This document shows, piece after piece, positions 1 to 9,307 of a stretch of 64,000 bases of DNA. Each line of letters starts with the position of its first letter. The first letter of the stretch is position 1. Source of the DNA: Bacillus kwashiorkori. GTDB taxonomy: Bacteria; Bacillota; Bacilli; Bacillales; Caldibacillaceae. The stretch lies in assembly GCF_001375515.1 (NCBI RefSeq), contig NZ_CTDX01000012.1, forward strand, positions 36,388 through 100,387, in the 5' to 3' direction. The notes under the pieces were generated by a model. It was not told the origin of the DNA, searched no databases, and worked only from the letters and a program-made list of their open reading frames with translations. The position numbers were made by a program, and so were the translations under genes.

Positions 1-14
1 TAGGAGGATGTCTG

Positions 15-671
15 ATGAGGGTGTTAAATAAAAAAAGCATTGCTGCAATAATGTTAGCGGTATTGTTATTACTATCTGGCTGCGGCACGAAAGGACAAGA
101 TAATAGTACAGAGGACAAAAAGAGTGGTGAAAATACAATGGATGCGGTGGAAAAAAATCCGATTGTTACGATTGAAATGGAAGACGGTGGAAAAATTGAA
201 ATGGAGTTATACCCTAATATCGCACCTAATACCGTGGCTAACTTTGTATCATTAGTTGAAGAAGGCTATTATGATGGAGTTATTTTTCACCGCGTTATTC
301 CAGGCTTCATGGTTCAAGGTGGTGACCCACAAGGAACGGGTATGGGCGGCCCAGGATATCAAATCGCGGGGGAATTTTCGGCGAATGGTTTTGAGAATAA
401 TTTAAAACATGAACGTGGTGTCGTATCCATGGCTAGGACACCAGATCCAAACTCCGCTGGTTCACAATTCTTTATTATGGTTGCGGAAGCCACTCATTTA
501 GACGGAGAATATGCAGCCTTTGGGAAAGTTATATCAGGTATGGATGTTGTTGATGGAATTGTTAATGTGGAGCGGGATGCAAACGATAAGCCTCTGAAAG
601 ATCAAGTGATGAAAAAGGTTAAGGTAAATACGTTCGGTGTAACTTATCCAGAAGTGAAAAAAGTAGAGTAA
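15..671 (+). CDS. Cyclophilin-type peptidyl-prolyl isomerase lipoprotein
   Basis: A 218-residue cyclophilin that should speed cis-trans isomerisation of prolyl bonds outside the membrane. The N-terminus is a lipoprotein signal: basic MRVLNKK, a hydrophobic run, then the lipobox LSGC with the lipidated Cys at residue 23. A polar, charged linker (residues 26-45) leads into the cyclophilin fold. The FHRVIPGFMVQGGDP motif lies near residues 91-105 and GSQFFI follows, both in the catalytic face of the family. A strong ribosome site (AGGAGG, bases 2-7) is 7 bases before ATG. It resembles PpiB with an added lipoprotein leader. Extracellular folding of secreted proteins is inferred from the anchor, not shown. 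It converges on katA and shares a hairpin with it. Confidence 0.9.
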   Translation: MRVLNKKSIAAIMLAVLLLLSGCGTKGQDNSTEDKKSGENTMDAVEKNPIVTIEMEDGGKIEMELYPNIAPNTVANFVSLVEEGYYDGVIFHRVIPGFMVQGGDPQGTGMGGPGYQIAGEFSANGFENNLKHERGVVSMARTPDPNSAGSQFFIMVAEATHLDGEYAAFGKVISGMDVVDGIVNVERDANDKPLKDQVMKKVKVNTFGVTYPEVKKVE

Positions 672-720
672 GGGGATACATATAAAATTCCATCTACCAA
701 ATGCATCATAAATAATAATA

Positions 721-747
721 CCCAAGAATGTTGTAAGCATTCTTGGG
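721..747. terminator. Hairpin between convergent ppi and katA
   Basis: CCCAAGAATG (721-730) and CATTCTTGGG (738-747) form a perfect 10-bp stem with a 7-base loop. Neither side has a long T run. It sits between two convergent genes, so it probably serves both. Confidence 0.7.
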
Positions 748-788
748 TTAAACATTTACATTTTGTATAGCCATATTCATACAGTGGA

Positions 789-2243
789 TTATTTTACAGC
801 TTCTGGTACTGGCAAACCTAATCCTTCTGCTACACGAGCACCGTATTCTGGATCTGCTTTATAAAAATGCTCAATTTGGCGTTGTTTAATTTCATCCAAT
901 GTTACTAGTTTCATAGATGCTACAATATTATTTACAAGACGAGTTTTTTCTTCGTCACTCATTAAGCGGTATAAATCCCCAGCTTGCGTATAGTGGTCGT
1001 CAGAATCATAGCTTACACTATCAGCAACCCCACTCACTTCAAATGGTACAATTTTAGCATTTGGATCTTCTTTTGGTCCGTCAAAGCTATTTGGTTCATA
1101 ATAGACAGAACCACCACCATTTGTACTAGGATTCATAAAGCCATCTCGTTGATAGTTACTTGCAGGAACTTTTGGCTGATTAATTGGAAGCAAGTTAAAG
1201 TTCGCGCCGATACGATAACGTTGAGTGTCATGATATGCAAATAGTCGACCTTGCAACATTTTGTCTGGTGATGTCTCTACCCCAGGAACTAATGTACCAG
1301 GTGAGAATGCTGCTTGTTCCACTTCGGCAAAATAGTTCTCCGGATTGCGATTAAGTACCATCTTACCAACTTCGATTAACGGATAATCTTTATGGGACCA
1401 TACTTTTGTTACATCAAATGGATCCCATTTGTACGTATTAGCATCTTCTAACGGCATAATTTGTACATATAATGTCCAAGACGGGTAGTCACCCTTTTCT
1501 ATCGCATTATGCAAATCTTCAATATGATAATCTGGATTTTCTCCGGCAATTTTAGCTGCAAGCTCCGGATCCATATTTTTAACCCCTTGATCCGTTTTGA
1601 AGTGATACTTCACCCAGACAGCTTCCCCTTCTGCATTCACCCATTTAAATGTGTGGCTTGCATATCCATTCATATGCCGCCATGTTAATGGCAGTCCACG
1701 ATCACCGAATAAGTATGTAACTTGATGAAGAGATTCAGGTGATAAGCTCCAGAAATCCCATACAGCGGTTGGGTTTTTCAAATGTGTCTTTGGGTCACGC
1801 TTTTGTGTGTGTATAAAGTCTGGGAATTTGATGGCATCACGAATAAAGAAAATAGGTGTATTGTTACCAACAATATCGTAGTTACCTTCTTCTGTGTAAA
1901 ATTTTACAGCAAAACCACGTGGGTCACGTACTGTATCTGCAGAACCTAGTTCCCCAGCAACAGTGGAAAAACGGATAAATAATGGTGTTCTTTTACCAAC
2001 CCCGTTAAAAAGTTTTGCTTTCGTATATGGTGACATATCATTAGTTACTTCAAAATAACCATGAGCCCCGCCACCTTTCGCATGAACTACTCGCTCTGGT
2101 ACTCGCTCACGATTGAAATGTGCTAGTTTTTCCAATAAATGTACATCTTGAATTAATGTTGGGCCTCTAGAACCGGCAGTAATTGAATTTTGGTTGTCTC
2201 CAACAGGAGCACCCCAACTAGTTGTTAAACGGTTATTAACCAC
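789..2243 (-). CDS. katA: Monofunctional heme catalase
   Basis: A 484-residue clade-3-sized catalase that converts hydrogen peroxide to water and oxygen in the cytoplasm. The distal His lies in [12 protein letters not shown] (His54), the distal Asn in VGNNTPIFF (about residue 127), and the proximal heme-ligand Tyr in [12 protein letters not shown] (about residue 337). Length is normal for vegetative KatA. The start is GTG (2241-2243) preceded by AGAGGGGTGAT at a sensible distance. A sigma-A-like promoter and a near-perfect PerR box lie directly upstream, so peroxide induction through PerR is likely. It is a single-gene unit converging on the cyclophilin gene. Confidence 0.97.
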   Translation of the reverse strand: MVNNRLTTSWGAPVGDNQNSITAGSRGPTLIQDVHLLEKLAHFNRERVPERVVHAKGGGAHGYFEVTNDMSPYTKAKLFNGVGKRTPLFIRFSTVAGELGSADTVRDPRGFAVKFYTEEGNYDIVGNNTPIFFIRDAIKFPDFIHTQKRDPKTHLKNPTAVWDFWSLSPESLHQVTYLFGDRGLPLTWRHMNGYASHTFKWVNAEGEAVWVKYHFKTDQGVKNMDPELAAKIAGENPDYHIEDLHNAIEKGDYPSWTLYVQIMPLEDANTYKWDPFDVTKVWSHKDYPLIEVGKMVLNRNPENYFAEVEQAAFSPGTLVPGVETSPDKMLQGRLFAYHDTQRYRIGANFNLLPINQPKVPASNYQRDGFMNPSTNGGGSVYYEPNSFDGPKEDPNAKIVPFEVSGVADSVSYDSDDHYTQAGDLYRLMSDEEKTRLVNNIVASMKLVTLDEIKQRQIEHFYKADPEYGARVAEGLGLPVPEAVK

Positions 2244-2274
2244 TTACATCACCCCTCTATTATTATCAAACTCT

Positions 2275-2302
2275 ATCATACCAAATTTAATATAAAAATC
2301 AA
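2275..2302 (-). promoter_or_regulatory. Predicted katA promoter
   Basis: Read on the minus strand, TTGATT (2302-2297) and TATGAT (2280-2275) are separated by 16 bases and lie about 35 bases before the katA start. The fit to the sigma-A consensus is fair, in a very AT-rich context. Confidence 0.55.
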
Positions 2303-2309
2303 TACTTTA

Positions 2310-2324
2310 TTATAATAATTTTAA
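2310..2324 (-). promoter_or_regulatory. PerR box upstream of katA
   Basis: The minus strand reads TTAAAATTATTATAA, which differs at one position from the PerR consensus TTATAATNATTATAA. It lies 8 bases upstream of the predicted -35. This agrees with the known repression of katA by Fe-PerR in Bacillus. Background AT content raises chance matches, but position and target gene fit. Confidence 0.7.
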
Positions 2325-2404
2325 ATTAGAACTTATTATTACGTAACTGAAACTAACTTTAGTATAAATGTTACTACCAGAAAATACAAATAAAACGCAT
2401 CTTA

Positions 2405-2448
2405 CAACAAAAAACCCTAGCAAATGTTTTGCTTAACAATTGCTAGGG
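2405..2448 (-). terminator. Rho-independent terminator after pepT
   Basis: CCCTAGCAA (2415-2423) pairs with TTGCTAGGG (2440-2448). On the minus strand the stem is followed by TTTTTTGTTG. It lies about 100 bases past the pepT stop. Confidence 0.8.
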
Positions 2449-2543
2449 TGGGAGATATTATCATTTGCGGTCAACTAATTGATAATAATAATTATCCTTT
2501 TAACAAGTTATTCACCTTTTAAATGAAAATAACAGACTTAACG

Positions 2544-3779
2544 TTAGTTCGCTTTTTCTTCAAAAATTTTCGCGATTTCAATGATCACTTCGGTAGCTTT
2601 TACCATCGTTTCGGCTGATACGTACTCAAACTTGCCATGCATATTTTCCCCGCCAGCGAAAATATTTGGTGTAGGTAGCCCCATGAAGGAAAGTTGGGAA
2701 CCATCCGTACCGCCGCGAACAGGTTCGATAACAGGTTCAATTTGTAGTCGCTTCATTGCTTCATAAGCATTATCAAATACTTCTTTGACTGGTTCAATCT
2801 TTTCGCGCATGTTGTAATATTGGTCTTTCAAGTCTATAATAAGCGTGTCTTTCCCGTATTTATCTTGTAATTTTTCAACGACATTCGTTAATGTAGCTTT
2901 TTTCGCTTCAAATTTATTTCGGTCATGGTCACGAATAATATAGTACAAATTTGTTTTTTCCACATCACCAGAAAAGGATAATAAGTGGTAAAATCCTTCA
3001 TATCCTTCTGTGAATTCTGGAGCTTCTTCTGTTGGTAGTAGGCTGTTTAATTCCATTCCAATTTTAATCGAGTTGACCATTTTATTTTTCGCAGAACCAG
3101 GGTGGATATTGTTGCCTTTAATCGTAATTTTTGCAGCGGCGGCGTTGAAGCTTTCATATTGAAGTTCCCCAAGAGGACCACCATCCATCGTATATGCATA
3201 TTTTGCATTGAATCGTTCCACATCAAATTTGTGTGGACCTCTACCTATTTCTTCATCAGGCGTAAAGGCTACGCGGATTTCTCCGTGTTTAATTTCGGGA
3301 TGTTGAATGAAATATTCCATTGCTGTCATAATTTCCGCAATTCCGGCCTTATCATCTGCTCCGAGTAAAGTTGTCCCGTCAGTTGTTATTAATGTTTGCC
3401 CAACGTAATTTTTTAAGTTAGGAAATGCATCGGGAGATAACACAATCCCTAAATCTTTATTTAAAATGATTTCCCCGCCATCATAGTTTTCGTGAATTTG
3501 TGGGTTTACATTTTTACCGGTAAAATCAGTAGCGGTATCAACATGAGCTAAAAAGCCAATTGTCGGGACATCTTTATTTGTATTGGCTGGTAAAGTTGCC
3601 ATTACATAGCCATTTTCATCTATTGATACATCTTTCATACCGATTTCTTTTAATTCTTCTACTAACAATTTTAATAAATCCCATTGTCCAGGAGTGGAAG
3701 GGCAAGTTTGGCTATCTTCGTTAGATTGTGTGTCTACTTTCGCATATGTAATTAATCGGTTAATTAAAGCTTCTTTCAC
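2544..3779 (-). CDS. pepT: Peptidase T (tripeptide aminopeptidase)
   Basis: A 411-residue M20-family dizinc peptidase that removes the N-terminal residue of tripeptides in the cytoplasm. Metal-site motifs are visible: HVDTATDF near residue 79, GADDKAG near 140, DEEIGRG near 175, and the C-terminal GGTDGSQLS and [10 protein letters not shown] blocks of PepT. Length matches the B. subtilis and E. coli enzymes. Translation probably starts at GTG (3777-3779) with AGGAG ten bases upstream. An out-of-frame ATG lies in between. It is monocistronic with its own terminator. With the peptide importer at 18.7-24.6 kb it would help turn imported peptides into amino acids. Confidence 0.96.
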   Translation of the reverse strand: MKEALINRLITYAKVDTQSNEDSQTCPSTPGQWDLLKLLVEELKEIGMKDVSIDENGYVMATLPANTNKDVPTIGFLAHVDTATDFTGKNVNPQIHENYDGGEIILNKDLGIVLSPDAFPNLKNYVGQTLITTDGTTLLGADDKAGIAEIMTAMEYFIQHPEIKHGEIRVAFTPDEEIGRGPHKFDVERFNAKYAYTMDGGPLGELQYESFNAAAAKITIKGNNIHPGSAKNKMVNSIKIGMELNSLLPTEEAPEFTEGYEGFYHLLSFSGDVEKTNLYYIIRDHDRNKFEAKKATLTNVVEKLQDKYGKDTLIIDLKDQYYNMREKIEPVKEVFDNAYEAMKRLQIEPVIEPVRGGTDGSQLSFMGLPTPNIFAGGENMHGKFEYVSAETMVKATEVIIEIAKIFEEKAN

Positions 3780-4086
3780 TTTGCTTCATCTCCTAAAAAT
3801 TTTAGTTTTATCATAACACTTTTTATCTTTTTTATGAAGTTAAAATTTTATGTCTGTTTCAGAAAGAAAATCAATGTTGGCTGCTAGCAGTTAAACAACT
3901 CACTTAAAAACTTCGAGAAAGCTCCATAATGATTCGATTCTTTTACTAGAGTAAAAATGGGTAATCTATTCGCTTTTATAGCCATCTGAAAAAAATTACG
4001 TTAGAATATTATTCGTGAACATTTTGAGTTACGAAATATTTTTACCCATTTACCCTACTAAAATACAAACTAAAAGGAGACATACG

Positions 4087-5802
4087 ATGATTCGTCGATT
4101 TCTATCTTATTATAAGCCACATAAAAAGTTATTTACGATTGACTTTACGAGTGCGGTAATCGTCGCTATATTGGAGCTTGCTTTTCCAATTGCAGTGCAG
4201 TGGTTTATTGATGATTTGCTGCCGTCTGGAAATTGGACCGCTGTAATTTCTGTTAGTGCTGGATTGCTTACTTTTTATATTATGAGCACTTTTTTACAAT
4301 ATATTGTTAATTATTTAGGGCATAAATTGGGGATTAACATTGAAACAGATATGCGCAGCCAGCTTTTTAACCATGTACAACGACAATCTTTCCGCTTTTT
4401 TGATAACACGAAAACAGGCCATGTCATGAGTCGTATTACGAACGACCTATTTGATATTGGTGAACTTGCTCACCACGGACCTGAGGACTTCTTTATTGCA
4501 ATTATGACTTTAGTTGGTGCATTTTGGATTATGCTAACTGTCAATGTTCAGCTAGCATTAGTAACGATTATTGTCATCCCCTTCCTCGTCTGGGTAATTA
4601 CTTTTTGTAATATTCGCATGAACCGTGCTTGGAAGAAGATGTATGAAAAAATTGCGGACGTTAATGCTCGCGTAGAAGATAGTGTATCCGGAGTACGGGT
4701 TGTACAATCATTTACAAATGAGAATTACGAGATTAATAGATTTTCCACAGATAATAAAAAGTTTCGCAAGGCAAAACTAGAGGCATATAAAGTAATGGCA
4801 TATACGAATTCAAGTATCTATATGATGACTCGTTTTGTTACACTTGTGGTGCTAGTTGTCGGGGCTTGGTTAAGTTTTAATGACCAGTTATCTTATGGGG
4901 AGCTAGTAGGATTTGTATTATATGTTAATGTGCTGTTTAAGCCAGTTGATAAAATAAGTGCGTTAATGGAGTTATATCCAAAGGGTATGGCTGGATTCAA
5001 ACGTTTTACCGAGTTAATTGATACCGAACCTGATGTAGTGGATCGTACCGATGCGGTGGAGGTTCCGTTTTTGCGCGGTGATATTGACTTCCATAATGTA
5101 TCATTCCGCTATGAAAATAATAAGTCTGTATTAAATCAAATTAATTTGTCGATTGAAGCAGGACAAACTGTTGCCTTTGTTGGCCCATCTGGTGCTGGAA
5201 AAACAACTATTTGCTCGCTTATTCCCAGATTTTATGATGTCAATGAAGGCAGTATAACTATTGATGGAATCGATGTGCGGGAGATGACGAAGCAATCATT
5301 ACGTTCGCAAATCGGTATTGTACAACAAGATGTGTTTTTATTTACTGGGACATTAAAGGAAAATATTGCATACGGCAAATTGAATGCAACTGATGAAGAA
5401 ATCATTGAAGCGGCAAGACGAGCTCATTTAGTGGATTTTATTGCTTCATTACCTGATGGGTTAGAAACACAAGTTGGTGAACGAGGTATGAAGCTATCTG
5501 GAGGGCAAAAGCAACGAATTGCTATTGCAAGGATGTTTTTGAAAAACCCGCCGATTCTCATTTTGGATGAAGCAACATCTGCTTTAGATACAGAAACAGA
5601 AATGATTATTCAACAAGCATTGAACGAATTAGCAGAAAATCGTACCACCTTAGTTATCGCCCACAGATTGGCAACGATTCGCGGTGCAGATAAAATTATC
5701 GTCGTTACGGAAGAAGGAATTTCCGAAGAAGGAACCCATGATGAACTAATTAACAGGGGCGGAATCTTTGCGAAATTGCATGAAGTACAATTTCAGCGTT
5801 AA
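4087..5802 (+). CDS. ywjA: ABC exporter half-transporter, YwjA-like (membrane plus ATPase)
   Basis: A 571-residue fused ABC exporter: a six-helix membrane domain (about residues 15-300) followed by an ATP-binding domain (about 330-565). The Walker A is GPSGAGKTT, the signature LSGGQKQR, the Walker B ILILDEATSALD and the switch His IAHRLA. It is expected to work as a homodimer in the membrane. The start was placed at ATG 4087 because AAAGGAG lies 6-7 bases upstream; the open frame extends 24 codons further without a ribosome site. Overall sequence resembles my memory of B. subtilis YwjA, whose substrate I do not know. A lipid or drug export role is only the family default. A long-stem terminator follows. 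Confidence 0.92.
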   Translation: MIRRFLSYYKPHKKLFTIDFTSAVIVAILELAFPIAVQWFIDDLLPSGNWTAVISVSAGLLTFYIMSTFLQYIVNYLGHKLGINIETDMRSQLFNHVQRQSFRFFDNTKTGHVMSRITNDLFDIGELAHHGPEDFFIAIMTLVGAFWIMLTVNVQLALVTIIVIPFLVWVITFCNIRMNRAWKKMYEKIADVNARVEDSVSGVRVVQSFTNENYEINRFSTDNKKFRKAKLEAYKVMAYTNSSIYMMTRFVTLVVLVVGAWLSFNDQLSYGELVGFVLYVNVLFKPVDKISALMELYPKGMAGFKRFTELIDTEPDVVDRTDAVEVPFLRGDIDFHNVSFRYENNKSVLNQINLSIEAGQTVAFVGPSGAGKTTICSLIPRFYDVNEGSITIDGIDVREMTKQSLRSQIGIVQQDVFLFTGTLKENIAYGKLNATDEEIIEAARRAHLVDFIASLPDGLETQVGERGMKLSGGQKQRIAIARMFLKNPPILILDEATSALDTETEMIIQQALNELAENRTTLVIAHRLATIRGADKIIVVTEEGISEEGTHDELINRGGIFAKLHEVQFQR

Positions 5803-5816
5803 TTAATTGATTATAA

Positions 5817-5868
5817 AAACGGTCCTTTATTTCTTGAATTAAATAAAGAAATAAATGACCGTTTCCTT
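5817..5868 (+). terminator. Terminator after the ABC exporter gene
   Basis: AAACGGTC (5817-5824) pairs with GACCGTTT (5857-5864), with a second inner stem of TTATTTCTT against AAGAAATAA. A short T-rich tail follows. Confidence 0.75.
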
Positions 5869-5971
5869 TCAGATGAGCATATTTGGAAACATTGTCGCTT
5901 TAAGTTAATAACGTAGCTTAGCTTGCATAAGATTCATAACAATAACCCTTTCGAATGGAGCATTAGGAAAA

Positions 5972-6337
5972 CTAATTTGGTCTAGACGTGTGTTGAATTC
6001 CATAAATATACCAGTTACTGTGATTTTCATTTCTACTGTATCGAACACCATAAAGTTGATCTAGTTGAATTAAATTATAGACTCTTTCATCATCCACTTG
6101 AAAAATAAATTCATGTTCATCGCCTGGTAAATAATATCCTTCTGGTATATATCCTTGTAAGAAAAAATAACCTTTTGGATCCTCTTCAAACTCTAAATCC
6201 ATCCACTTTTTCACAAAAATAATATCTGAAATTCTAGCTTCGTTATGTTCTTTATCCTTATTAGAGATACTTATGAAGAAAAGAACGGACAGGCATATGG
6301 TAAATATAAGCGTGAGCAATAACAACCGTTTTTTCAT
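5972..6337 (-). CDS. Hypothetical anchored or secreted protein
   Basis: I do not recognise this 121-residue protein. The first about 25 residues are basic then hydrophobic (MKKRLLLLTLIF...), giving one membrane anchor or an uncleaved signal. There is no lipobox. The remaining about 95 residues are polar, acidic and rich in aromatic residues, including EDPKGYFF and IPEGYYLPGDEHEF. They should lie outside the membrane. The start was moved from an upstream in-frame codon to ATG 6337 because AAAGGA lies about 11 bases before it. It stands alone, opposite in strand to the ABC exporter gene, at the edge of a decayed stretch. No function is proposed. Confidence 0.6.
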   Translation of the reverse strand: MKKRLLLLTLIFTICLSVLFFISISNKDKEHNEARISDIIFVKKWMDLEFEEDPKGYFFLQGYIPEGYYLPGDEHEFIFQVDDERVYNLIQLDQLYGVRYSRNENHSNWYIYGIQHTSRPN

Positions 6338-6532
6338 GATTATCTCTATTCCTTTCATTTCGCTTAAGGCACAAAAAAGTGGAATGTTTGTACCTTGCGC
6401 GTTATTTATTATTCTTTCACTAGATTCAAATTCTGCAATATAATAATATAACCAAATTTTATCATTGCATATAGGTTTTCCAGGGATAGACAGGTGTGGT
6501 TATAAATTATAAATAACTGTTAATTTTAATTT

Positions 6533-6643
6533 TTATTCCAGAATAACAAAAATCTTTGTGCCTAAAGTATAATTATTTTCATCTTCGTTCTCATTGAATC
6601 TATTATTATAGCTATTCCATAAAGATAAATTTGAAGAACTCAT
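6533..6643 (-). CDS. Possible small ORF, 36 residues
   Basis: An ATG at 6643 follows AAAGGAAA at a normal distance and opens a 36-codon frame that begins MSSSNLSLW, has an acidic Asn-rich centre (NENEDENN) and ends in the hydrophobic KIFVILE. It lies 39 bases downstream of another tiny ORF in the same direction. I recognise no homologue. It could be a real small protein or the remnant of a decayed gene. Confidence 0.3.
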   Translation of the reverse strand: MSSSNLSLWNSYNNRFNENEDENNYTLGTKIFVILE

Positions 6644-6682
6644 CGTTAAACTTTCCTTTGGATATTATAATAATTAATAGGG

Positions 6683-6757
6683 TTAATAATTCTTGTAAAT
6701 CATGCCTAGAACAAGTAAAAAAATAAATGGGAACTTTTTTATGTTGAGCTTAACCAT
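6683..6757 (-). CDS. Possible small hydrophobic peptide, 24 residues
   Basis: ATG 6757 is preceded by GAGAGGAG with an 8-base spacer, a better ribosome site than many real genes here. The product would be MVKLNIKK, then a hydrophobic core FPFIFLLVLGMIY, then KNY. This looks like a small membrane peptide or the signal region of a lost secreted protein. A cre site lies about 70 bases upstream. Confidence 0.35.
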   Translation of the reverse strand: MVKLNIKKFPFIFLLVLGMIYKNY

Positions 6758-6828
6758 ATTAATTCTCCTCTCATATTTTTAATGCCTTAAACATGGATAG
6801 TAACCAACGATAAATGGGGTACCTTAAT

Positions 6829-6842
6829 TGTTAACGTTTTCA
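6829..6842 (-). promoter_or_regulatory. CcpA cre site without an obvious target gene
   Basis: The minus strand reads TGAAAACGTTAACA, which matches every defined position of the cre consensus TGWAANCGNTNWCA. It lies upstream of the two tiny minus-strand ORFs and about 330 bases before the ParM-like fragment on the plus strand. No intact catabolic gene is adjacent, so this may mark the promoter of a gene that has been lost. Confidence 0.6.
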
Positions 6843-7052
6843 ATCGTGATGTTATTAAACATAAATTAATTATAATATCTTTATATAAATATATTATTAT
6901 AGTATCACAAATGAATTAATAATACCATTTATTTAAAAAAATTTAATAAATTCCCAAAGGAAAAAGTTCTTTTAAAAACTTATAGGAAGTATGGGTAATT
7001 ATTTAGTTGAGAAAAATAGAGCAGGATAACAAAAATTACAGAAAAAAGAGAG

Positions 7053-7097
7053 AACAGTGGATTTCAATAAATACTCATTGTTGATCTGCTGTTTTTT
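7053..7097 (+). terminator. Orphan terminator-like hairpin
   Basis: AACAG (7053-7057) starts an imperfect stem that closes with CTGTT just before a run of six Ts at 7092-7097. No plus-strand gene lies upstream within 1.2 kb, so it may end a lost gene or a small RNA. Confidence 0.45.
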
Positions 7098-7168
7098 ATC
7101 TAATAAGTGAAAGAATACTGTATATATTAAACTTATTTTATTATTCCAATCTAATAGTTGAAGTTTAA

Positions 7169-7567
7169 GTGAAACCAGACCATTCCTTTGTTCCTTTAGA
7201 TGAAGGGGTGGTGAACCTCCATCAACAAATTAAACAAGCCTATAAGCAACAAATAGGAGGGGCAGATTTGAATGAGTTCCATCTGTCACGGATTTTGAAG
7301 AATGGCTTTATCACTTATCGGGGCAATCGGTTAGACTTTGCCAATACGATTGAATCTAGTAAACAAGCAATAGCAACCATTATAGCCGACCGCATGAAAT
7401 CCGTTTGGGTCGAGGAAGTGGATTTTTTTGATGCGATATTTCTCGCAGGAGGTGGGGGGATTTATTTGAACTTGTTATCCAGCCCCACTTTGATAATCGC
7501 TTAAAGTACATTAACGAGAGTCAATTTGCCAATACGATTGGCTATTTACGATTAGGAAAATTGCAAT
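7169..7567 (+). pseudogene. Remnant of a ParM/StbA-like actin-fold ATPase (C-terminal part)
   Basis: The reading frame from 7169 gives about 100 residues that look like the C-terminal half of a ParM-like plasmid segregation actin. Key blocks are ILKNGFITYRGNRLDF, ESSKQAIATIIADR and VDFFDAIFLAGGGGIYL. The frame then breaks. If one base is restored near 7466 the sequence continues from 7468 as ELVIQPHFDNR and then ESQFANTIGYLRLGK, the expected end of the family. The N-terminal roughly 200 residues, with the nucleotide-binding phosphate loops, are missing, and no ribosome site precedes the frame. It is therefore a truncated and frameshifted relic, perhaps of an integrated plasmid. The family assignment is from motif memory only. 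Confidence 0.55.
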
Positions 7568-7574
7568 TGTCGAT

Positions 7575-7650
7575 TTATGCGCGAACTCCCACGTTATGCG
7601 CGGATTTTTCAATTTATGCGCAAACTCCCCCTTATTATGCGCGCATTTTT
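7575..7650. repeat. TTATGCGC short tandem repeat (four units)
   Basis: TTATGCGC occurs at 7575, 7594, 7614 and 7635, that is every 19-21 bases. The spacers alternate between an AACTCCC type and an ATTTTT type, giving a higher-order unit of about 40 bases present twice. It directly follows the ParM-like relic. Confidence 0.8.
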
Positions 7651-7725
7651 TTAGCTGTAACTAGTGGAGAATAAGGAAAAATCCCACTAATTTAGTTAGT
7701 TACTACACTCTAATAATTTACCAAT

Positions 7726-9000
7726 TCAAATCCATCCCCGTGCTACCATCGCTTCTGCAACTTGTTTGAGAGATATGATGAACGCAGACTTGCGTAAGTC
7801 TATGGCATAATCATTGGCTGTAGCAGTAACCTTTTCATAAGCATTAATCATCATCGTATGTAACTTTTGATTAACTTCTTCTTCACTCCAATAGAAGCTC
7901 ATCATGTTTTGCACCCATTCAAAATAAGAAACGGTAACTCCGCCAGCATTGGCAAGAATATCAGGAATAACCGTAATTCCTTTTTTGAATAAAATTTCAT
8001 CAGCAGCTGGTGTTAACGGCCCGTTTGCTGCTTCAGCAACGATTTTCGCCTTGACGTATTCTGCATTTTTCTTCGTAATCACATTTTCTAACGCGGCAGG
8101 GACTAATACGTCAACATCTAGTTCAAGCAGTTCTTCTGGGTTCTCCATTATATTACAGTGATGGTAATCTAAAATAGATGATGTATTTTTGTATTGTTTA
8201 ACGAGGTTCACATCGAGACCTTGAGGGGAAAAGATTGCACCAGTTGAATCACTAATAGCTACTACTTTCATTCCAGCTTCTGATAGTAATTCAGCGACAA
8301 TTTGACCAGCATTGCCAAAACCTTGAATGGCAACAGTCGCATTTTTAATTTCCATACCCTTCATTTGTAATGCTTGTAAAATTGTATAAACACAACCACG
8401 ACCTGTTGCCTCACTCCGTCCTTTTGATCCGCCAATAATTAATGGTTTTCCGGTAATGACACCAGGCTGAAATACTCCCTTCATTCTGCTGTACGTATCC
8501 ATCATCCAACCCATAATTTGTGAATTCGTATAAACGTCAGGGGCAGGGATATCACGATCAGGACCGACAATATCAGCAATAGCTTCCATGTAACCTCTAC
8601 TAATTCGTTCGATTTCACTTTTACTATGTTGCCGCGGATCACAAATGACACCGCCTTTACCGCCACCATAAGGCAGACCTACAACACCACATTTAAAAGT
8701 CATCCACATTGACAAAGCCTTTACTTCGTCTAAGGTAACGTCTGGATGGAATCGTATCCCGCCTTTTGTTGGACCGAGGGCATCATTATGCTGAGACCGG
8801 TACCCTTCAAACACTTTAATAGATCCATCATCCATTTTCACTGGAAAACTAACCGATAATACCCGTTTTGGTTTTTTCAGAATATTAATAACGTGTTGTT
8901 CTAAGCCGATTATTTCTGCAGCTTGATCTATTTGTCTTTGTACAATATGATATGGGTTCGTATCTTCTTCTACTAAAAGTTGATTTTTATCAAACGGCAT
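7726..9000 (-). CDS. Glutamate dehydrogenase, NAD type (RocG/GudB family)
   Basis: A 424-residue enzyme that oxidatively deaminates glutamate to 2-oxoglutarate and ammonia, the catabolic direction in Bacillus. The N-terminal substrate domain has GGIRFHP and the GGGKGGV loop with the catalytic Lys. The NAD domain has VAIQGFGNAGQ near residue 228. Length and sequence fit the RocG/GudB group, and I cannot choose between the two from sequence alone. I see no internal duplication of the kind that inactivates GudB in laboratory B. subtilis. The start ATG at 9000 has GGAGAAAAGCG before it. It stands alone on the minus strand. Confidence 0.95.
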   Translation of the reverse strand: MPFDKNQLLVEEDTNPYHIVQRQIDQAAEIIGLEQHVINILKKPKRVLSVSFPVKMDDGSIKVFEGYRSQHNDALGPTKGGIRFHPDVTLDEVKALSMWMTFKCGVVGLPYGGGKGGVICDPRQHSKSEIERISRGYMEAIADIVGPDRDIPAPDVYTNSQIMGWMMDTYSRMKGVFQPGVITGKPLIIGGSKGRSEATGRGCVYTILQALQMKGMEIKNATVAIQGFGNAGQIVAELLSEAGMKVVAISDSTGAIFSPQGLDVNLVKQYKNTSSILDYHHCNIMENPEELLELDVDVLVPAALENVITKKNAEYVKAKIVAEAANGPLTPAADEILFKKGITVIPDILANAGGVTVSYFEWVQNMMSFYWSEEEVNQKLHTMMINAYEKVTATANDYAIDLRKSAFIISLKQVAEAMVARGWI

Positions 9001-9232
9001 CGCTTTTCTCCATTCTAAAATGTTAAATTAAAAGAATAATAGAAATATTTTAACACAATTACATAATAATAGCAAATCAAAGGTAGTATAAAAATTGTAC
9101 CATAAAAATCATCCATCACTTTAATAAAGTTCTGAATGTAGTGGAAATATTATCAACGAAAAAATAATGTTAAAGAAAGTGTGGAAAGATTTTCGCAGAT
9201 GGAATGACAAAAACCAACTGTTAACTCTGGAA

Positions 9233-9286
9233 AATAAGAAAAGAGCTAATCTAATAGGAAAAACAATCCCTTTAGAATTAGCTCTT
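9233..9286 (-). terminator. Terminator after tcyP
   Basis: AAGAGCTAAT (9241-9250) and ATTAGCTCTT (9277-9286) form a 10-bp stem. On the minus strand it is followed by a T-rich tract at 9240-9233. It lies 22 bases past the tcyP stop. I see nothing else in 9001-9232. Confidence 0.75.
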
Positions 9287-9307
9287 GATGAATTGACAGT
9301 TAGAAGC

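Noticed and set aside
7575..7650. Possible CRISPR array
   Set aside because: The repeat is only 8 bases, spacers are 11-13 bases and alternate between two related types, and no cas genes are present.
7160..7674. Programmed frameshift in the ParM-like gene
   Set aside because: There is no slippery heptamer at the break near 7466, the N-terminal half is missing and no ribosome site precedes the frame, so decay is the simpler reading.
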